DNA from: Bacteroidales bacterium
GTDB lineage: Bacteria; Bacteroidota; Bacteroidia; Bacteroidales; VadinHA17
DNA: 37,386 nucleotides
NCBI GenBank assembly: GCA_021371855.1
Contig: JAJFVL010000047.1
Coordinates: forward strand, 1 to 37,386
Reading direction: 5' to 3'
A model generated the notes under the pieces. It was given only the letters and a program-made list of their open reading frames with translations, ran no database searches and was not told the origin of the DNA. This document shows, one piece after another, positions 16,119 through 25,693 of the stretch (the stretch's first letter is position 1; each line of letters opens with the position of its first letter). The position numbers and the translations under genes were made by a program.

Positions 16119-16841
16119 ATGAATCTGGTATTTGACATAGGTAATTCCGGCACCAAATTGGCTGTATTTGATGGCCCGAAGAAAATTACTTTTCTCAGGA
16201 CAAAAGAGTTCAGCTTTGAAAAGCTTCATAAAAAAATGGCTCAGTATCAGATTGACAGGGCTATTGTCTGTGCTGTAAAGAATGTTCCGGAGTTTATCAT
16301 TGACATAATCAAAGCAAATTACCCTGTTGTTCATATCCTTTCACATAAGTCGAAACTACCTTTCAGCATTGAGTATGAGAAACCTGAAACACTTGGTCCC
16401 GATCGTATTGCAGCCGTTGCCGGTGCGTATGTTGAATTCCCCGGGAAAAATGTCCTTGTAATTGATGCCGGGACAGCCATAACTTTTGAGTTTCTCTCTG
16501 GTGATATTTATAAAGGCGGTAATATTTCTCCCGGATTGACAATGAGATTTAAAGCATTAAACAAATTTACTGATAAATTGCCACTGATCTCACCAACTGA
16601 TAATTATACATTTCCCGGGCACAATACAAACGACGCTATAAGAGCCGGTGTAATTACCGGAGTAACTTATGAAATAAATGAATACATTCGTGCCTTTGAA
16701 AAACAACACGCCGGTTCTGTTATTATTTTGACAGGTGGCGACAGCGAATATCTTAAAAACAAGATCCTCCCTTCCTGTACCTATATGCCCGACATAGTTA
16801 TCAATGGCTTAAACTTCATTCTTGAGTACAATGCAAAATAA
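16119..16841 (+). CDS. coaX: Type III pantothenate kinase
   Basis: A 240-residue kinase of the ASKHA fold that phosphorylates pantothenate, first step of coenzyme A synthesis. Phosphate-binding DIGNSGTK is at 6-13, GPDRIAAVAG at 93-102, catalytic IDAGTA at 115-120 and GGNISPG at 133-139. The start is the ATG at 16119, because the family begins with the NLVFDIGNS strand; the TTG six codons upstream is not needed and lies in the promoter. The next gene, lptC, begins 11 bases before its stop, so the two are translationally linked. Confidence 0.92.
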   Translation: MNLVFDIGNSGTKLAVFDGPKKITFLRTKEFSFEKLHKKMAQYQIDRAIVCAVKNVPEFIIDIIKANYPVVHILSHKSKLPFSIEYEKPETLGPDRIAAVAGAYVEFPGKNVLVIDAGTAITFEFLSGDIYKGGNISPGLTMRFKALNKFTDKLPLISPTDNYTFPGHNTNDAIRAGVITGVTYEINEYIRAFEKQHAGSVIILTGGDSEYLKNKILPSCTYMPDIVINGLNFILEYNAK

Positions 16842-17382
16842 ACTTCTCACTTCTTTTCTGATATTGATTTCTTTCTTTGTTATTTCATGTGAGAATAAAG
16901 TTGATACCATAAAAAATATTGACCTGCTTACGCTTCCTTCAGTTACGGTTAAGGATGATAAAACTATCTATATTGATTCCGGACGGCTTCAGCTTGTGAT
17001 GTCTACTCCCATCATGGAACAATATAATAATGTCGATGTGCCTTATTATGAATTTAAATCAGGAATCAAAGCACGTTTCTTTAAAGGTGAGAATGATACC
17101 GTCGGATCTATTTCGTCAAAATATGCAAAATATACTAACAGCAAGACTTTATGGGAGCTTAAGGATAGTGTTGTAGTTATCAACGAAGGAAAAGATAAGC
17201 TGGAGACCGAAGTTTTATTCTGGGATCAGCAAAAAGATATAATTTATACCGATCGTTTTGTAAAAATAACAAGTGAGGACCAGATAGTACTGGGAACAGG
17301 ATTCGAGTCAAACTCTAATCTGACGAACCGCAAAATCAAGAAGGTGAAAGCTACCCTTTATCTTAAAAATAATGAGAATTAG
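16831..17382 (+). CDS. lptC: LPS export ABC transporter periplasmic protein LptC
   Basis: A 183-residue protein with a lipoprotein signal peptide: a hydrophobic stretch to VISC, lipid cysteine C20. The rest is beta-rich and fits the LptC/OstA-like fold that passes lipopolysaccharide from the LptBFG extractor to the periplasmic bridge (for example GIKARFFKGENDTVGSISSK, then SKTLWELKDSVVV, ending in KVKATLYLKN). A lipid anchor instead of a membrane helix is frequent in Bacteroidota LptC. I chose the ATG at 16831 over an in-frame TTG at 16822 because the signal peptide begins there. It overlaps coaX by 11 bases. Confidence 0.82.
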   Translation: MQNKLLTSFLILISFFVISCENKVDTIKNIDLLTLPSVTVKDDKTIYIDSGRLQLVMSTPIMEQYNNVDVPYYEFKSGIKARFFKGENDTVGSISSKYAKYTNSKTLWELKDSVVVINEGKDKLETEVLFWDQQKDIIYTDRFVKITSEDQIVLGTGFESNSNLTNRKIKKVKATLYLKNNEN

Positions 17383-17397
17383 TTCCCTGCTTGTACT

Positions 17398-17415
17398 GGA
17401 GATTATCTGATCTCC
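17398..17415 (+). terminator. Weak hairpin after lptC
   Basis: GGAGAT and ATCTCC enclose six bases and are followed by TTTACC. The stem is short and the T run poor, so termination here would be partial and the next gene may be read through. Confidence 0.35.
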
Positions 17416-17469
17416 TTTACCTTCGCGTGGTTAAGACACAAACAGAGAAAAAAGAGTTAACTTTGATGT

Positions 17470-18732
17470 ATGAACGGAATTCTGATAATAGTTCTTGCAA
17501 TAATATTTTCCGCGTTCTTTTCCGGCATGGAAATCGCTTTTATCACGTCCGATAAGCTCAGAATTGAACTTGAAAGGAAGCAGGGAGTATTCGGATCGGG
17601 GATATTAAAACTATTCACCAATAATCCGGGACAGTATATTGCGACAATGCTTATCGGCAACAACATTGCACTGGTCATTTACGGACTTGTCTTTTCAAGT
17701 ATTTTCCGGCCGGAATTGTCAAATTTTATTGGGTCAGATATCATAATCCTTATCATCAATACAATTTTGTCGACAGGCATAATATTATTTGTTGCAGAAT
17801 TCCTGCCGAAAACCACCTTTATCATTTCACCGAATTTTTTTCTTAAATTTTTCAGCATTCCCACACTGATTTTCTACTACCTCTTTCACCCTTTAAGCAA
17901 ATTCACTTTAGCATTATCGAACCTTCTCATACGAATATTTTTTAAAATCGAGCCCGCCCGGAAGAAGCAGGAAAACCTTGTTTTCAGCAAAGTCGATCTC
18001 GATCATTTTGTCAATCTCAGTAAACAGAGAGAAGAGGAATCAGAGGCTGATCAGCACGATATCAGGATTTTCCAGAATGCTCTCGATTTTTCCAATATAA
18101 AGCTCAGGGAGTGCCTTATTCCAAGGACGGAGATTGCTGCTATAGAGTGTATGAGTCCAATTAGTGACCTTAGGGGAAAATTCATTGAAACAAGATTTTC
18201 GAGGATCCTGGTTTACGAAAACTCCATTGATAATATTATAGGTTATTTTGAATTGAAGGATCTTTTTAAAAATCCTCCAGATATCAAATCATCGATAAGA
18301 AAGCTTGCCATAGTACCTGAAACCATGCCGGCAAATAAGCTTCTTAAATTGTTTGTAGATGAGAAAAAGAGCATCGCTCTGGTTGTTGACGAGTTTGGCG
18401 GGACATCAGGAATGATAACCACCGAAGATCTCCTTGAAGAGATTGTAGGGGATATCGAAGATGAACACGATACTAATGAGCTTGTCGAAAAGAAAATCAG
18501 TGATACTGAATATGTCTTTTCAGGACGGCTTGAATTAGACTACCTAAATGAAAAATATCATTTTGACCTTCCTGAGAAAGATGATTACGAAACGCTTGCC
18601 GGAATGATACTGTTTTATCACGGGAGTATTCCTGATAACAATGAGGTTATAAGGATAAAAAACATCTCTTTTAAAGTCTTACGGGTTACTGCTACAAGGC
18701 TGGAACTGGTGAAATTAAGAATCGAAAGTTAA
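17470..18732 (+). CDS. CorC/HlyC-family CNNM-CBS transporter-like protein (hemolysin/GldE-like)
   Basis: A 420-residue membrane protein with a DUF21/CNNM N-terminal domain (about 1-150, four hydrophobic segments, starting [16 protein letters not shown]), two CBS domains (about 215-336, including [20 protein letters not shown]) and a C-terminal CorC_HlyC domain (about 345-418, [15 protein letters not shown]). The family is linked to Mg2+/Co2+ handling; a Bacteroidota branch, GldE, is linked to gliding and protein export. I cannot tell which applies. It stands last in the plus-strand block after mfd, coaX and lptC. The TAACTTTG at 17458-17465 ends only four bases before the ATG and is too close for a normal leader. 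A truncated, diverged copy of its last 60 codons lies at 25694. Confidence 0.9.
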   Translation: MNGILIIVLAIIFSAFFSGMEIAFITSDKLRIELERKQGVFGSGILKLFTNNPGQYIATMLIGNNIALVIYGLVFSSIFRPELSNFIGSDIIILIINTILSTGIILFVAEFLPKTTFIISPNFFLKFFSIPTLIFYYLFHPLSKFTLALSNLLIRIFFKIEPARKKQENLVFSKVDLDHFVNLSKQREEESEADQHDIRIFQNALDFSNIKLRECLIPRTEIAAIECMSPISDLRGKFIETRFSRILVYENSIDNIIGYFELKDLFKNPPDIKSSIRKLAIVPETMPANKLLKLFVDEKKSIALVVDEFGGTSGMITTEDLLEEIVGDIEDEHDTNELVEKKISDTEYVFSGRLELDYLNEKYHFDLPEKDDYETLAGMILFYHGSIPDNNEVIRIKNISFKVLRVTATRLELVKLRIES

Positions 18733-18816
18733 AAATTCTATATTAGTACCATAGACTGTAAAGATTTTCCCAGGTACTTTTATTCGTAAAAAATCCAAAT
18801 CCCTTTCTGGTTAGCT

Positions 18817-18839
18817 GACTTGACTCACGAGTCAAAGTC
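18817..18839. terminator. Hairpin between convergent corC-like and secreted-protein genes
   Basis: TTGACTC (18820-18826) and GAGTCAA (18829-18835) pair around AC, extended by GAC and GTC with one bulged base. It overlaps the stop of the leftward gene at 18832. No T run follows on either strand, so factor-independent termination is doubtful. Confidence 0.4.
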
Positions 18840-19542
18840 CATTATAGAAAGTGATTATTTTATCCAAATCTTTAATGTTTTTAATGTCAGATTTGTTTGA
18901 ACTAATGTATTTCTCTATTTCTGCCTTCTTATCTTCCATAACAGCAAGCACTTCATTTTTATTTCTTACCCTTACTGCACTTTCATTATCGAGTTTAAGA
19001 TAGTATGTATCATTTGTTGGAATAAACTTTGCAGGCTTGGCATCTTGTAAGGGTTTTGGCAATTCAGCATCCTGAATTCTGATATTTTTTTTAATCAGCA
19101 GCTTGCATTTGCCATCGGTTTTAACAATAAAATATGAACCTTCTTTTGGAGTTTCATCTTTTTCAGATTTTAAATACTTTGAGTAAATGAATTTCAGATT
19201 GCCGGCTTCTATCAGTTTGACCTTCTCAGGATGAAAAATAGCATAAATCTGATTATTGTACTTCATATGCATTTCATTTGCAGAAATGTCATAACGCATA
19301 TCAACCTCAGCTGTTTCCCCGCTATTTAAAACTAATCGACCCTTCTGAAAATCTTTGAAAATGTATGGATCTCCATCTATACTTGAGTACGAAACCGAGA
19401 CATTCCCTTCAATCCCTTTGTTTAGTCTTAATTTACTAAGTATTGCTTCCGATTCAACCACCATTGTACCTTGTGCATTCAGAGCGGAAAGTTGAATTAA
19501 CAATAATCCAACTATAATTAATAAAAACTTTGTATTCTTCAT
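18832..19542 (-). CDS. Secreted protein of unknown function
   Basis: A 236-residue protein with a clear signal peptide: KNTKFLLIIVGLLLIQLSALNAQG, cut after the AQ region near 22-24 and without a lipid cysteine. I do not recognise the family. A pattern of FQKGRLVLNSGETAEVDMRY (about 64-83) followed by beta strands that end in a charged helix (about 206-228) is seen in many Bacteroidota secreted proteins of unknown role. It lies just downstream of the terminator that closes locus C and in the same direction, so it may be partly read through or separately expressed. It is the outermost gene of the segment bracketed by CorC 3' ends. Confidence 0.8.
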   Translation of the reverse strand: MKNTKFLLIIVGLLLIQLSALNAQGTMVVESEAILSKLRLNKGIEGNVSVSYSSIDGDPYIFKDFQKGRLVLNSGETAEVDMRYDISANEMHMKYNNQIYAIFHPEKVKLIEAGNLKFIYSKYLKSEKDETPKEGSYFIVKTDGKCKLLIKKNIRIQDAELPKPLQDAKPAKFIPTNDTYYLKLDNESAVRVRNKNEVLAVMEDKKAEIEKYISSNKSDIKNIKDLDKIITFYNGL

Positions 19543-19570
19543 GGCAATAAAATTATCATTCTATTATAAG

Positions 19571-19599
19571 ATTAAGGCTGTCGCACGGACAGCCTTAAT
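19571..19599 (-). terminator. Hairpin closing SusCD locus C
   Basis: Perfect 12-base arms ATTAAGGCTGTC and GACAGCCTTAAT surround a five-base loop. It follows the stop of the last lipoprotein gene of locus C by 20 bases. The run of T after it is interrupted, so it might be bidirectional or leaky into the next gene. Confidence 0.75.
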
Positions 19600-19619
19600 T
19601 CCTAAATAATTATTATTTA

Positions 19620-20486
19620 CTAATTTTTCGGGGTATAAACAGCCCAGAAAATTCTTGGACCTCCAGATCCCTGATAATAGTAGTACAATTTTATTATTCC
19701 TGTGGCAGGATCATAAGAACAAATATTATTTGCATTATAAGGATCCCCCTGAATCGCATCTGATCTGTCGAAAGTAAGGGTAACTTTGTAATCAGAAGCA
19801 ATATGAATGAAAATCTTATTATCCGTCCAAACACCAAAATATGCCCAGCAATCTAGTGCTCCGGTAGGTACCATAGTTATTTTAGATTTTCTTTCACCAC
19901 CATAAGCGCTAGTCGGATATGTACCTCCTGCTGTCGGATGGAAATATTTAAGAAGCAGATCATAAGATCCTGCAAAGAAATTAGCAATAGCCACATTTGT
20001 TGTCTGTGTATTCGTCAAAACGCGTCCGTCAATCATTGTGCAGATATAAGTAAATGTCCATGAATCACCAATAAATTTAGCGATATTAGGGTCGGTTTCA
20101 GTAACCGGTATCTGCGGATCCGTTGGCATGGTCAGTCCTTCCCGAAGTGTTGCCCATGTTTGTGCTATTTTCTTTTGAACAGCTTCTGTTTCATTTGCTC
20201 CATCAATATTAATAGTCGTTGAAACAACGTTTGATAAGGTCGTATCCGACATTCGTGTATAATACTTTTGTACCTCTATTGACTTTATTCCGGGTCCTTT
20301 TGGAATATCAATAGTAATATCAAACGATGGAGTCATTCCAAGCTTATAAGCGACTGTGCCAGTTGGATTAACAAGACCCCCAGTCTTTACGTTGCTTGTC
20401 ATTAAGTCGGTATAGGTATCATCGCAAGAGAACAGGAAAAATGATACCATAATAAGACTTAAAACCGAATATATGATTTTTCTCAT
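19620..20486 (-). CDS. Surface lipoprotein of SusCD locus C
   Basis: A 288-residue lipoprotein: signal peptide ending LFSC with lipid cysteine C21, then DD, acidic residues typical of surface-exported lipoproteins of this phylum. It occupies the SusE-like position, 19 bases after the susD gene. The N-terminal half looks like an Ig-like beta domain (GLVNPTGTVAYKLG), the C-terminal half a beta-rich domain beginning FFAGSYDLLLKYFHP (about 172) and ending in aromatic-rich strands (IKLYYYYQGSGGPRIFWAVY). I cannot name the family with confidence. By context it would bind the nutrient taken up by the adjacent SusC/SusD pair. It has no similarity that I can see to the two extra lipoproteins of locus B. 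Confidence 0.8.
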   Translation of the reverse strand: MRKIIYSVLSLIMVSFFLFSCDDTYTDLMTSNVKTGGLVNPTGTVAYKLGMTPSFDITIDIPKGPGIKSIEVQKYYTRMSDTTLSNVVSTTINIDGANETEAVQKKIAQTWATLREGLTMPTDPQIPVTETDPNIAKFIGDSWTFTYICTMIDGRVLTNTQTTNVAIANFFAGSYDLLLKYFHPTAGGTYPTSAYGGERKSKITMVPTGALDCWAYFGVWTDNKIFIHIASDYKVTLTFDRSDAIQGDPYNANNICSYDPATGIIKLYYYYQGSGGPRIFWAVYTPKN

Positions 20487-20505
20487 TTTATTATTGTATT
20501 AATTA

Positions 20506-22074
20506 TTAAAAATTATCTTTTGTATCCCACCAAACCCTTGTGTTAAGGTCGTCAGCCCCCTGGCGGGCAACGGCAGCAGCATAATTAGTCGGATTTCTTC
20601 CTGCTTCATCAGACGGGTAATAAGCTCTTACAGGAATTTTCCCTCCATTCTGACCTGCGATAGCAGGTGTGAGTATCGGGTAGCCTGTTCTTTTCCACTC
20701 AAATTCTGCCTGTATACCCTGATCGAACATTGCAACCCATTTCTGAGTAGCAATCTGTTTAAGGGCGTTGGCCGGATCAAAAACTCCATCTCCCTCCAAA
20801 AACCAAAGTAAGGGGTCATTTGCACCACCGCTACCCGGCACATATTTATCTGCGGCAGCACCATAAAATCTTCCAATTGCAGCGCCAATTTCCGTTGCAT
20901 ATGTCATTGTGGATGAAGTAACTCCTTCATTATAATAACTTTCAGCAGCAGTAAGGTCAGGAGATCCTGTAAGAAATCCTCTTGCAGCAGCTTCAGCCAA
21001 AATAAACTGTAACTCCGGATAGCTCATCAACATTCCAGGAGCTTCGGCAGCAGAAAAATATCTTCCAATTTTCGAAGTATTAGAAATACCATTCCCGTTG
21101 TATGCAGCAGCAGCAGCAGCATTCATGCCATTGGGCAGTCCTACAAAATCGTTTGGACCTTCAGCAGGTTCAGCATAAACAAAGATTCTGTAATCATAGT
21201 CTATAACAGCGTTTGTATACATATAATCTACAAGTGTTTTACTTACCCTATGATCATCCCTTGTTTTCCTGTTTTCATTGATAGGATTATTGTTTGGAGC
21301 AGATCCAAGATAAACCAGAGCAGCATTATCATCTATGCTTTCAAATATCGGGTATGTGTCCGGATCATTTACAATAGTTTTCATGGCTGTGGTGGGATCA
21401 ATCCGATCCGATTGGCGCAATAATAATCTTAATCTTAATGAGTTTGCAAACTTTTTCCATTTCATAAGGTCATTGCCAAATAAAATATCTCCACCTATCT
21501 CAGGACCGTCTTCTTTCAATAAAGTATTTGCTTCTTCAAGATTTGCCAGCAATGCTGCATAAATAGATTCCTGTGTGTCGAAAACCGGTGACAGAATAGG
21601 AGTTGCATCTGCACCCCTGAAAGCTTCGCTATAGGGAATATCACCGAATTCATCGGTAAGAACCGAAACAATATAACTCTTAAGAATCAGCGCTACAGCT
21701 TTATAGGAGTCATTGTTTTTTGCAACTCCGATATTGTAAACAACCTGAACATCATATCCCGATACAGAAAAAAAACTGTTCCAGGTATTATTGATAACGC
21801 TCATTCGAGGAACATATTTGTCTTCATCAGGGTACTGAACTTTTGCCATGTGCTGTACCCAGCATGATCCCATTTCGTGTCCAAAAAATATTTCATGAAC
21901 CCGGTCTGTCATCGATTCGATTGCATTTGTCAGAAGCATGTCAGGCGCTGCCTGGCTAATTGCAGGACTATTGGGATTTGAATTTATTTCTTCAAAATCC
22001 TCTGTGCAGCCTGGACTAAATATTACAAGCATCAAAAGTACAGCTGCAAAATAAGATATAATTTTTCTTTTCAT
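20506..22074 (-). CDS. SusD/RagB-family outer-membrane lipoprotein, locus C
   Basis: A 522-residue SusD-like protein, probably of the SusD-like_2 subgroup. The signal peptide ends at FSPGC, lipid cysteine C23, followed by TEDFEEINSNPNSP, the usual opening. Helical TPR-like repeats include SYIVSVLTDEFGDIPYSEAF and MKWKKFANSLRLRLLLRQ. The C-terminal YPSDEAGRNPTNYAAA and the final WWDTK are typical of the group. It forms the lid over the SusC channel encoded 23 bases upstream. The ligand cannot be deduced. A run of five alanines (about residues 318-322) makes a low-complexity loop. Confidence 0.92.
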   Translation of the reverse strand: MKRKIISYFAAVLLMLVIFSPGCTEDFEEINSNPNSPAISQAAPDMLLTNAIESMTDRVHEIFFGHEMGSCWVQHMAKVQYPDEDKYVPRMSVINNTWNSFFSVSGYDVQVVYNIGVAKNNDSYKAVALILKSYIVSVLTDEFGDIPYSEAFRGADATPILSPVFDTQESIYAALLANLEEANTLLKEDGPEIGGDILFGNDLMKWKKFANSLRLRLLLRQSDRIDPTTAMKTIVNDPDTYPIFESIDDNAALVYLGSAPNNNPINENRKTRDDHRVSKTLVDYMYTNAVIDYDYRIFVYAEPAEGPNDFVGLPNGMNAAAAAAYNGNGISNTSKIGRYFSAAEAPGMLMSYPELQFILAEAAARGFLTGSPDLTAAESYYNEGVTSSTMTYATEIGAAIGRFYGAAADKYVPGSGGANDPLLWFLEGDGVFDPANALKQIATQKWVAMFDQGIQAEFEWKRTGYPILTPAIAGQNGGKIPVRAYYPSDEAGRNPTNYAAAVARQGADDLNTRVWWDTKDNF

Positions 22075-22097
22075 AATAATTAAATTTTAGACGTTAA

Positions 22098-25000
22098 TTA
22101 AAATTTGCAACCAATGCTGAATCCAAGGCTTCTGGCAGAAGGCAATTGGCCAAACTCCAATCCCTGAACATTTCCACTGCTGAATGCTGTTTCAGGATCA
22201 ATATGTGGTACATTAGTACTCAGAATAGCTAAATTCCTTCCAACAAAGGAGATATTAAGATCTTTTACAGGAAGTTTCGCGATACTCTTAAATGTATACC
22301 CGAATTTAACTTCACGAAGTTTAATGTAAGAGGCATCAAATATGCTGGAATAAGCAATATCACTTGTATAAGCTGCTTTGTTGAAATTCTCGCAACTTGC
22401 AACTACTGTATTCGGAACATATCCTCCGTCACCATCAGGCATAACACCATCTCCAACAATTCCTTCTTCGCGGCCAATCAGAGTTTCTTTCAAAGCGCCT
22501 GCATAACGTCCCCATGTAGTAGTCATTGAATAAAGATCCCCACCCTGTTTGGTATCGACAAGAAAACTTGCATTGAATCCTTTATAGGTGAATTCGTTTA
22601 AAACACCACCAATCCAGTCGGGAGTAGAATTTCCAAGTGCTTTTAATGGACCCTGAGATGGTAATCCGTCATAGAATATTACATTACCATTTTCATCTCT
22701 CTCGAAATCATAACCGTATAATACTCCATAAGCTCCGCCTGGCTGTGCCAGAACCTGAAGACTCCAGTATGAACCCAGAGTGAACTGTTCAACATCTTCT
22801 GCAAGCTCAACAACTTTATTCTCATTCTTTGAGAAATTAAAGGTAATATCCCATCTGAAATCATTTTTCTTAACAGGAGTAACAGCCAATAATACTTCAA
22901 TTCCTTTATTATCAATTCTACCAGCATTAATTGTTTTTGCAGTATAGCCCGAAGCGCCAGATATCGGTATATTTACAATCTGGTTAAGAGATTTCTGATT
23001 ATAATAAGTTATATCTAATCTTACCCTATCCATGAAAAATCTCATATCAGCACCAAACTCAATAGATTCATTCTTTTGAGGTTTCAGCTCTGAGTTCGGC
23101 ATTGTAGCAGGCACTGTCAGGTTTAATAACTTTTTACTTGCATTCCATCCATCACCAAAAGCAACTGTAGGCTCCAGTTGATATGGATCAGTGTCTCCTC
23201 CAACCTGAGCCCAGCTTGCACGCAATTTTGCAAATGAGAGAACATCAGATTCAATTCCCAGTAAATCAGTTACAACACCGCTAAGCGAAACAGCCGGATA
23301 AAGATAAGAGTTATGATCCTCTGGCAGAGTGCTTGACCAGTCATTTCTTAAAGAGTAATCAAGGAATATTGCATTCTTATATCCAAACTGTCCAAATGCA
23401 TACAGACTGTTAATTCTCTTTGATCTGTATGTATTAGTGGTAACCGGGGTAACAGATGAGTTTGCAACATTATAAATACCTGGTATAGCTAATTCAGGTG
23501 CTTCCCCTGTGTTCTGCTGGGTTAATCTGTCCATCCTGTTGCCTCCGAAATTAAAGGTGAAATTAAAATCATTCCCGAACGTTCTGTCGTATGAAACGAG
23601 AAAATCAGTGTTTATTTCTCTGAAAAGATCAACCGTTTCATTATAGTATCCGGTTGGATAATCCATATCTCCAATAAATGCCTGAGTTGATGCAAAATTG
23701 GAATATATATCACCGCCGGTTCTAATATAAGCGGTAAGATGGTCGGCAAACTGGTATTTCACCATTGCATTCCCGATAAACCTGTCGCGCCTTAGTTTAT
23801 TAAGATCTTCAGTAAGTGTTATATATGGATTATTATGATAATTATGGTTCCAGTTAAAGATTGAGCCATCTGCATTATACTGTTTATCGCGTAATAAAGT
23901 ATAATCTACCTGTCTCCCTGTCCAAAGGGTCTGTTGCATAATGTTATTAGAGGCATAACCATAACCAGGTTGATTACCACTAAATGCATTTACATAGTTA
24001 CCCGAAGCAGAAAATGTTAATTTTTCCACAGGGTTCGAAGATGCACTAAAAGAAAGAGTCTTCTTATGGAAATCAGTATTGGGCTCCATTCCATTCTGAG
24101 CCATGTCAGTAAAAGAGAGCCTGAAACTTGATTTATCGCTGCCTCCTGTTAAAGACACATTTGTAGAAACTGTAGTTCCTACTTCAAACAGATTTTTCAC
24201 ATTATTCGGATGTGAGATCCATGGAGCCGGTTGAGCAACACCGTTCTCATCAACTGAAGAGAACTGAGGTATCATTAACCCGGCATCAAGTTTTGGACCC
24301 CAACTTTCGTCAACACCGTCATTAATCCCTCCACCTTTGCCATCAACATATGAGAATGCGCCACCATTACCCTGACCATATCCATTCTGGTAATCAGGAA
24401 GTCTTAAAGGGGTATCGAATGTTGTAGTATTACTTATATTTACACTAAGCTTTTCACCTTTTTTGCCTTTTTTTGTTGTAATAACAATAACTCCTGCAGA
24501 AGCTCTTGATCCGTAAAGCGCTGAAGCATTAGCTCCTTTTAGAACTGTGAGTGTTTCAATATCATCAGGGTTAATATCAGCTGCTCCGTTACCTCTGTTT
24601 GTTCCATCAGTATATGTTCCGCTTGATCCTGTAGTGCCGAAATAAGCATTGTCAATAGGAATACCATCCACAACAAATAATGGCTGGTTGTTCCCGCTTA
24701 ATGAAGATACCCCCCTGATAACAATCCTGGAAGAAGCTCCTACTGCACCGGAAGAACTTGTTATCTGAGCTCCTGATATACGTCCCTGTAAAGAGTTGAT
24801 AACATTGGTTTCTTTTGCTTTTGTTATTTCGTCACCCTTTACATCCTGAACTGAATAGCCAAGCGCTTTTTTATCCTTGGCAATACCCAGTGCGGTAACA
24901 ACAACTTCATTTAAACCGACAAGGTCGGATGCCATAACACAGTCGATTACAGAACGACCGGCAATTTCAATCTCCTGTGTTTTCATCCCGATATAGGTGA

Positions 25001-25223
25001 AAATCAGTGTAGCAGAATTTTCAGGAACTGTTAATGAATATTTACCATTGATGTCTGTTGCAGTTGCAATGGTAGTTCCTTTTACAAATACAGTTACTCC
25101 GGGTACTGGACCCTCCCCCTCTACAGCAGAGGTAACCGTACCTGTAATGACTCTTGTTTGCGCAAATAGTGATGATACACCTATAAACACAAACAAAACA
25201 ATCAGCAGAAATAATTTCTTCAT
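22098..25223 (-). CDS. SusC/RagA-family TonB-linked outer-membrane channel, locus C
   Basis: A 1041-residue TonB-dependent transporter. Signal peptide 1-22 (LFAQT cut site), carboxypeptidase-regulatory-like domain 27-98, TonB box-like NEVVVTA at 105-111, plug domain about 115-235 (VINSLQGRISGAQI, then PLFVVDGIPIDN), then a 22-strand barrel to the terminal F. There is no STN domain, so signalling through an ECF sigma/anti-sigma pair is unlikely, and no such pair is present. It is followed by susD and one lipoprotein. Its first 110 codons and leader nearly duplicate those of the susC of locus B in two blocks, while the middle part of that region matches the susC of locus A. Upstream lies a palindrome at 25317-25330. 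Confidence 0.94.
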   Translation of the reverse strand: MKKLFLLIVLFVFIGVSSLFAQTRVITGTVTSAVEGEGPVPGVTVFVKGTTIATATDINGKYSLTVPENSATLIFTYIGMKTQEIEIAGRSVIDCVMASDLVGLNEVVVTALGIAKDKKALGYSVQDVKGDEITKAKETNVINSLQGRISGAQITSSSGAVGASSRIVIRGVSSLSGNNQPLFVVDGIPIDNAYFGTTGSSGTYTDGTNRGNGAADINPDDIETLTVLKGANASALYGSRASAGVIVITTKKGKKGEKLSVNISNTTTFDTPLRLPDYQNGYGQGNGGAFSYVDGKGGGINDGVDESWGPKLDAGLMIPQFSSVDENGVAQPAPWISHPNNVKNLFEVGTTVSTNVSLTGGSDKSSFRLSFTDMAQNGMEPNTDFHKKTLSFSASSNPVEKLTFSASGNYVNAFSGNQPGYGYASNNIMQQTLWTGRQVDYTLLRDKQYNADGSIFNWNHNYHNNPYITLTEDLNKLRRDRFIGNAMVKYQFADHLTAYIRTGGDIYSNFASTQAFIGDMDYPTGYYNETVDLFREINTDFLVSYDRTFGNDFNFTFNFGGNRMDRLTQQNTGEAPELAIPGIYNVANSSVTPVTTNTYRSKRINSLYAFGQFGYKNAIFLDYSLRNDWSSTLPEDHNSYLYPAVSLSGVVTDLLGIESDVLSFAKLRASWAQVGGDTDPYQLEPTVAFGDGWNASKKLLNLTVPATMPNSELKPQKNESIEFGADMRFFMDRVRLDITYYNQKSLNQIVNIPISGASGYTAKTINAGRIDNKGIEVLLAVTPVKKNDFRWDITFNFSKNENKVVELAEDVEQFTLGSYWSLQVLAQPGGAYGVLYGYDFERDENGNVIFYDGLPSQGPLKALGNSTPDWIGGVLNEFTYKGFNASFLVDTKQGGDLYSMTTTWGRYAGALKETLIGREEGIVGDGVMPDGDGGYVPNTVVASCENFNKAAYTSDIAYSSIFDASYIKLREVKFGYTFKSIAKLPVKDLNISFVGRNLAILSTNVPHIDPETAFSSGNVQGLEFGQLPSARSLGFSIGCKF

Positions 25224-25316
25224 ACGATTTAGTTTTAGGTTTTAATTTTAAAAAATAAATATACCGCTTTTTTTGTTACATCATATTTTGTTCACATTAA
25301 TTAGGCACTCTTTTAT

Positions 25317-25330
25317 ATGATTTTTGTCAT
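25317..25330. promoter_or_regulatory. TGAT-N4-GTCA palindrome upstream of locus C
   Basis: ATGATTTTTGTCAT lies 94 bases ahead of the susC start. The same sequence with one change, making it fully symmetric, lies 109 bases ahead of the susC of locus B. The half-site spacing fits a Crp/Fnr-type binding site (TGAT-N4-ATCA). Locus A lacks one. The rest of 25224-25500 is AT-rich without a gene or a perfect TAnnTTTG promoter; TATATTTA on the minus strand at 25263-25256 is the nearest match. Confidence 0.4.
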
Positions 25331-25501
25331 GTTTTTCTACTTTTAGAATATCCATTTTATTATGATCATCCAAATCAAAATGCCAGATTATATGCTCTGT
25401 ATCTGCATATTGCAGTTCATGATAATGCTATATTCATAATTGAAGTAACTCTATTTCTTAAAAAATATTAAAAACACAAAAAACTTTTTTGCCTCCTGAC
25501 T

Positions 25502-25520
25502 TGTCCACTTTAGTGCGACA
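25502..25520. other. Bulged palindrome near the edge of the CorC fragment
   Basis: TGTCCACT and AGTGcGACA pair around TT with one bulged C. It lies about 170 bases left of the homologous CorC fragment. Bases 25521-25693 have an open frame but match no family I recognise and no part of the intact CorC gene. It could be the trace of a mobile-element end. Confidence 0.35.
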
Positions 25521-25693
25521 GATTTAGTGATTTGATGTATTTCAAAATTTTATCGTTATATTTTGTCCTTATCCTTGATTCACTGCTTGTTATTTTATTG
25601 AACATGCGAGCATCGGTTACTTTTTTGCACTTGGTTAAAAATCTTCTAATTGAATCACCAGTAGTTAATTCAATGTGTTTTGACACTACACAG

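Noticed and set aside
17458..17465. TAACTTTG as promoter of the CorC-like gene
   Set aside because: The start site would fall on or after the ATG at 17470; the gene start cannot move downstream without losing its first membrane segment.
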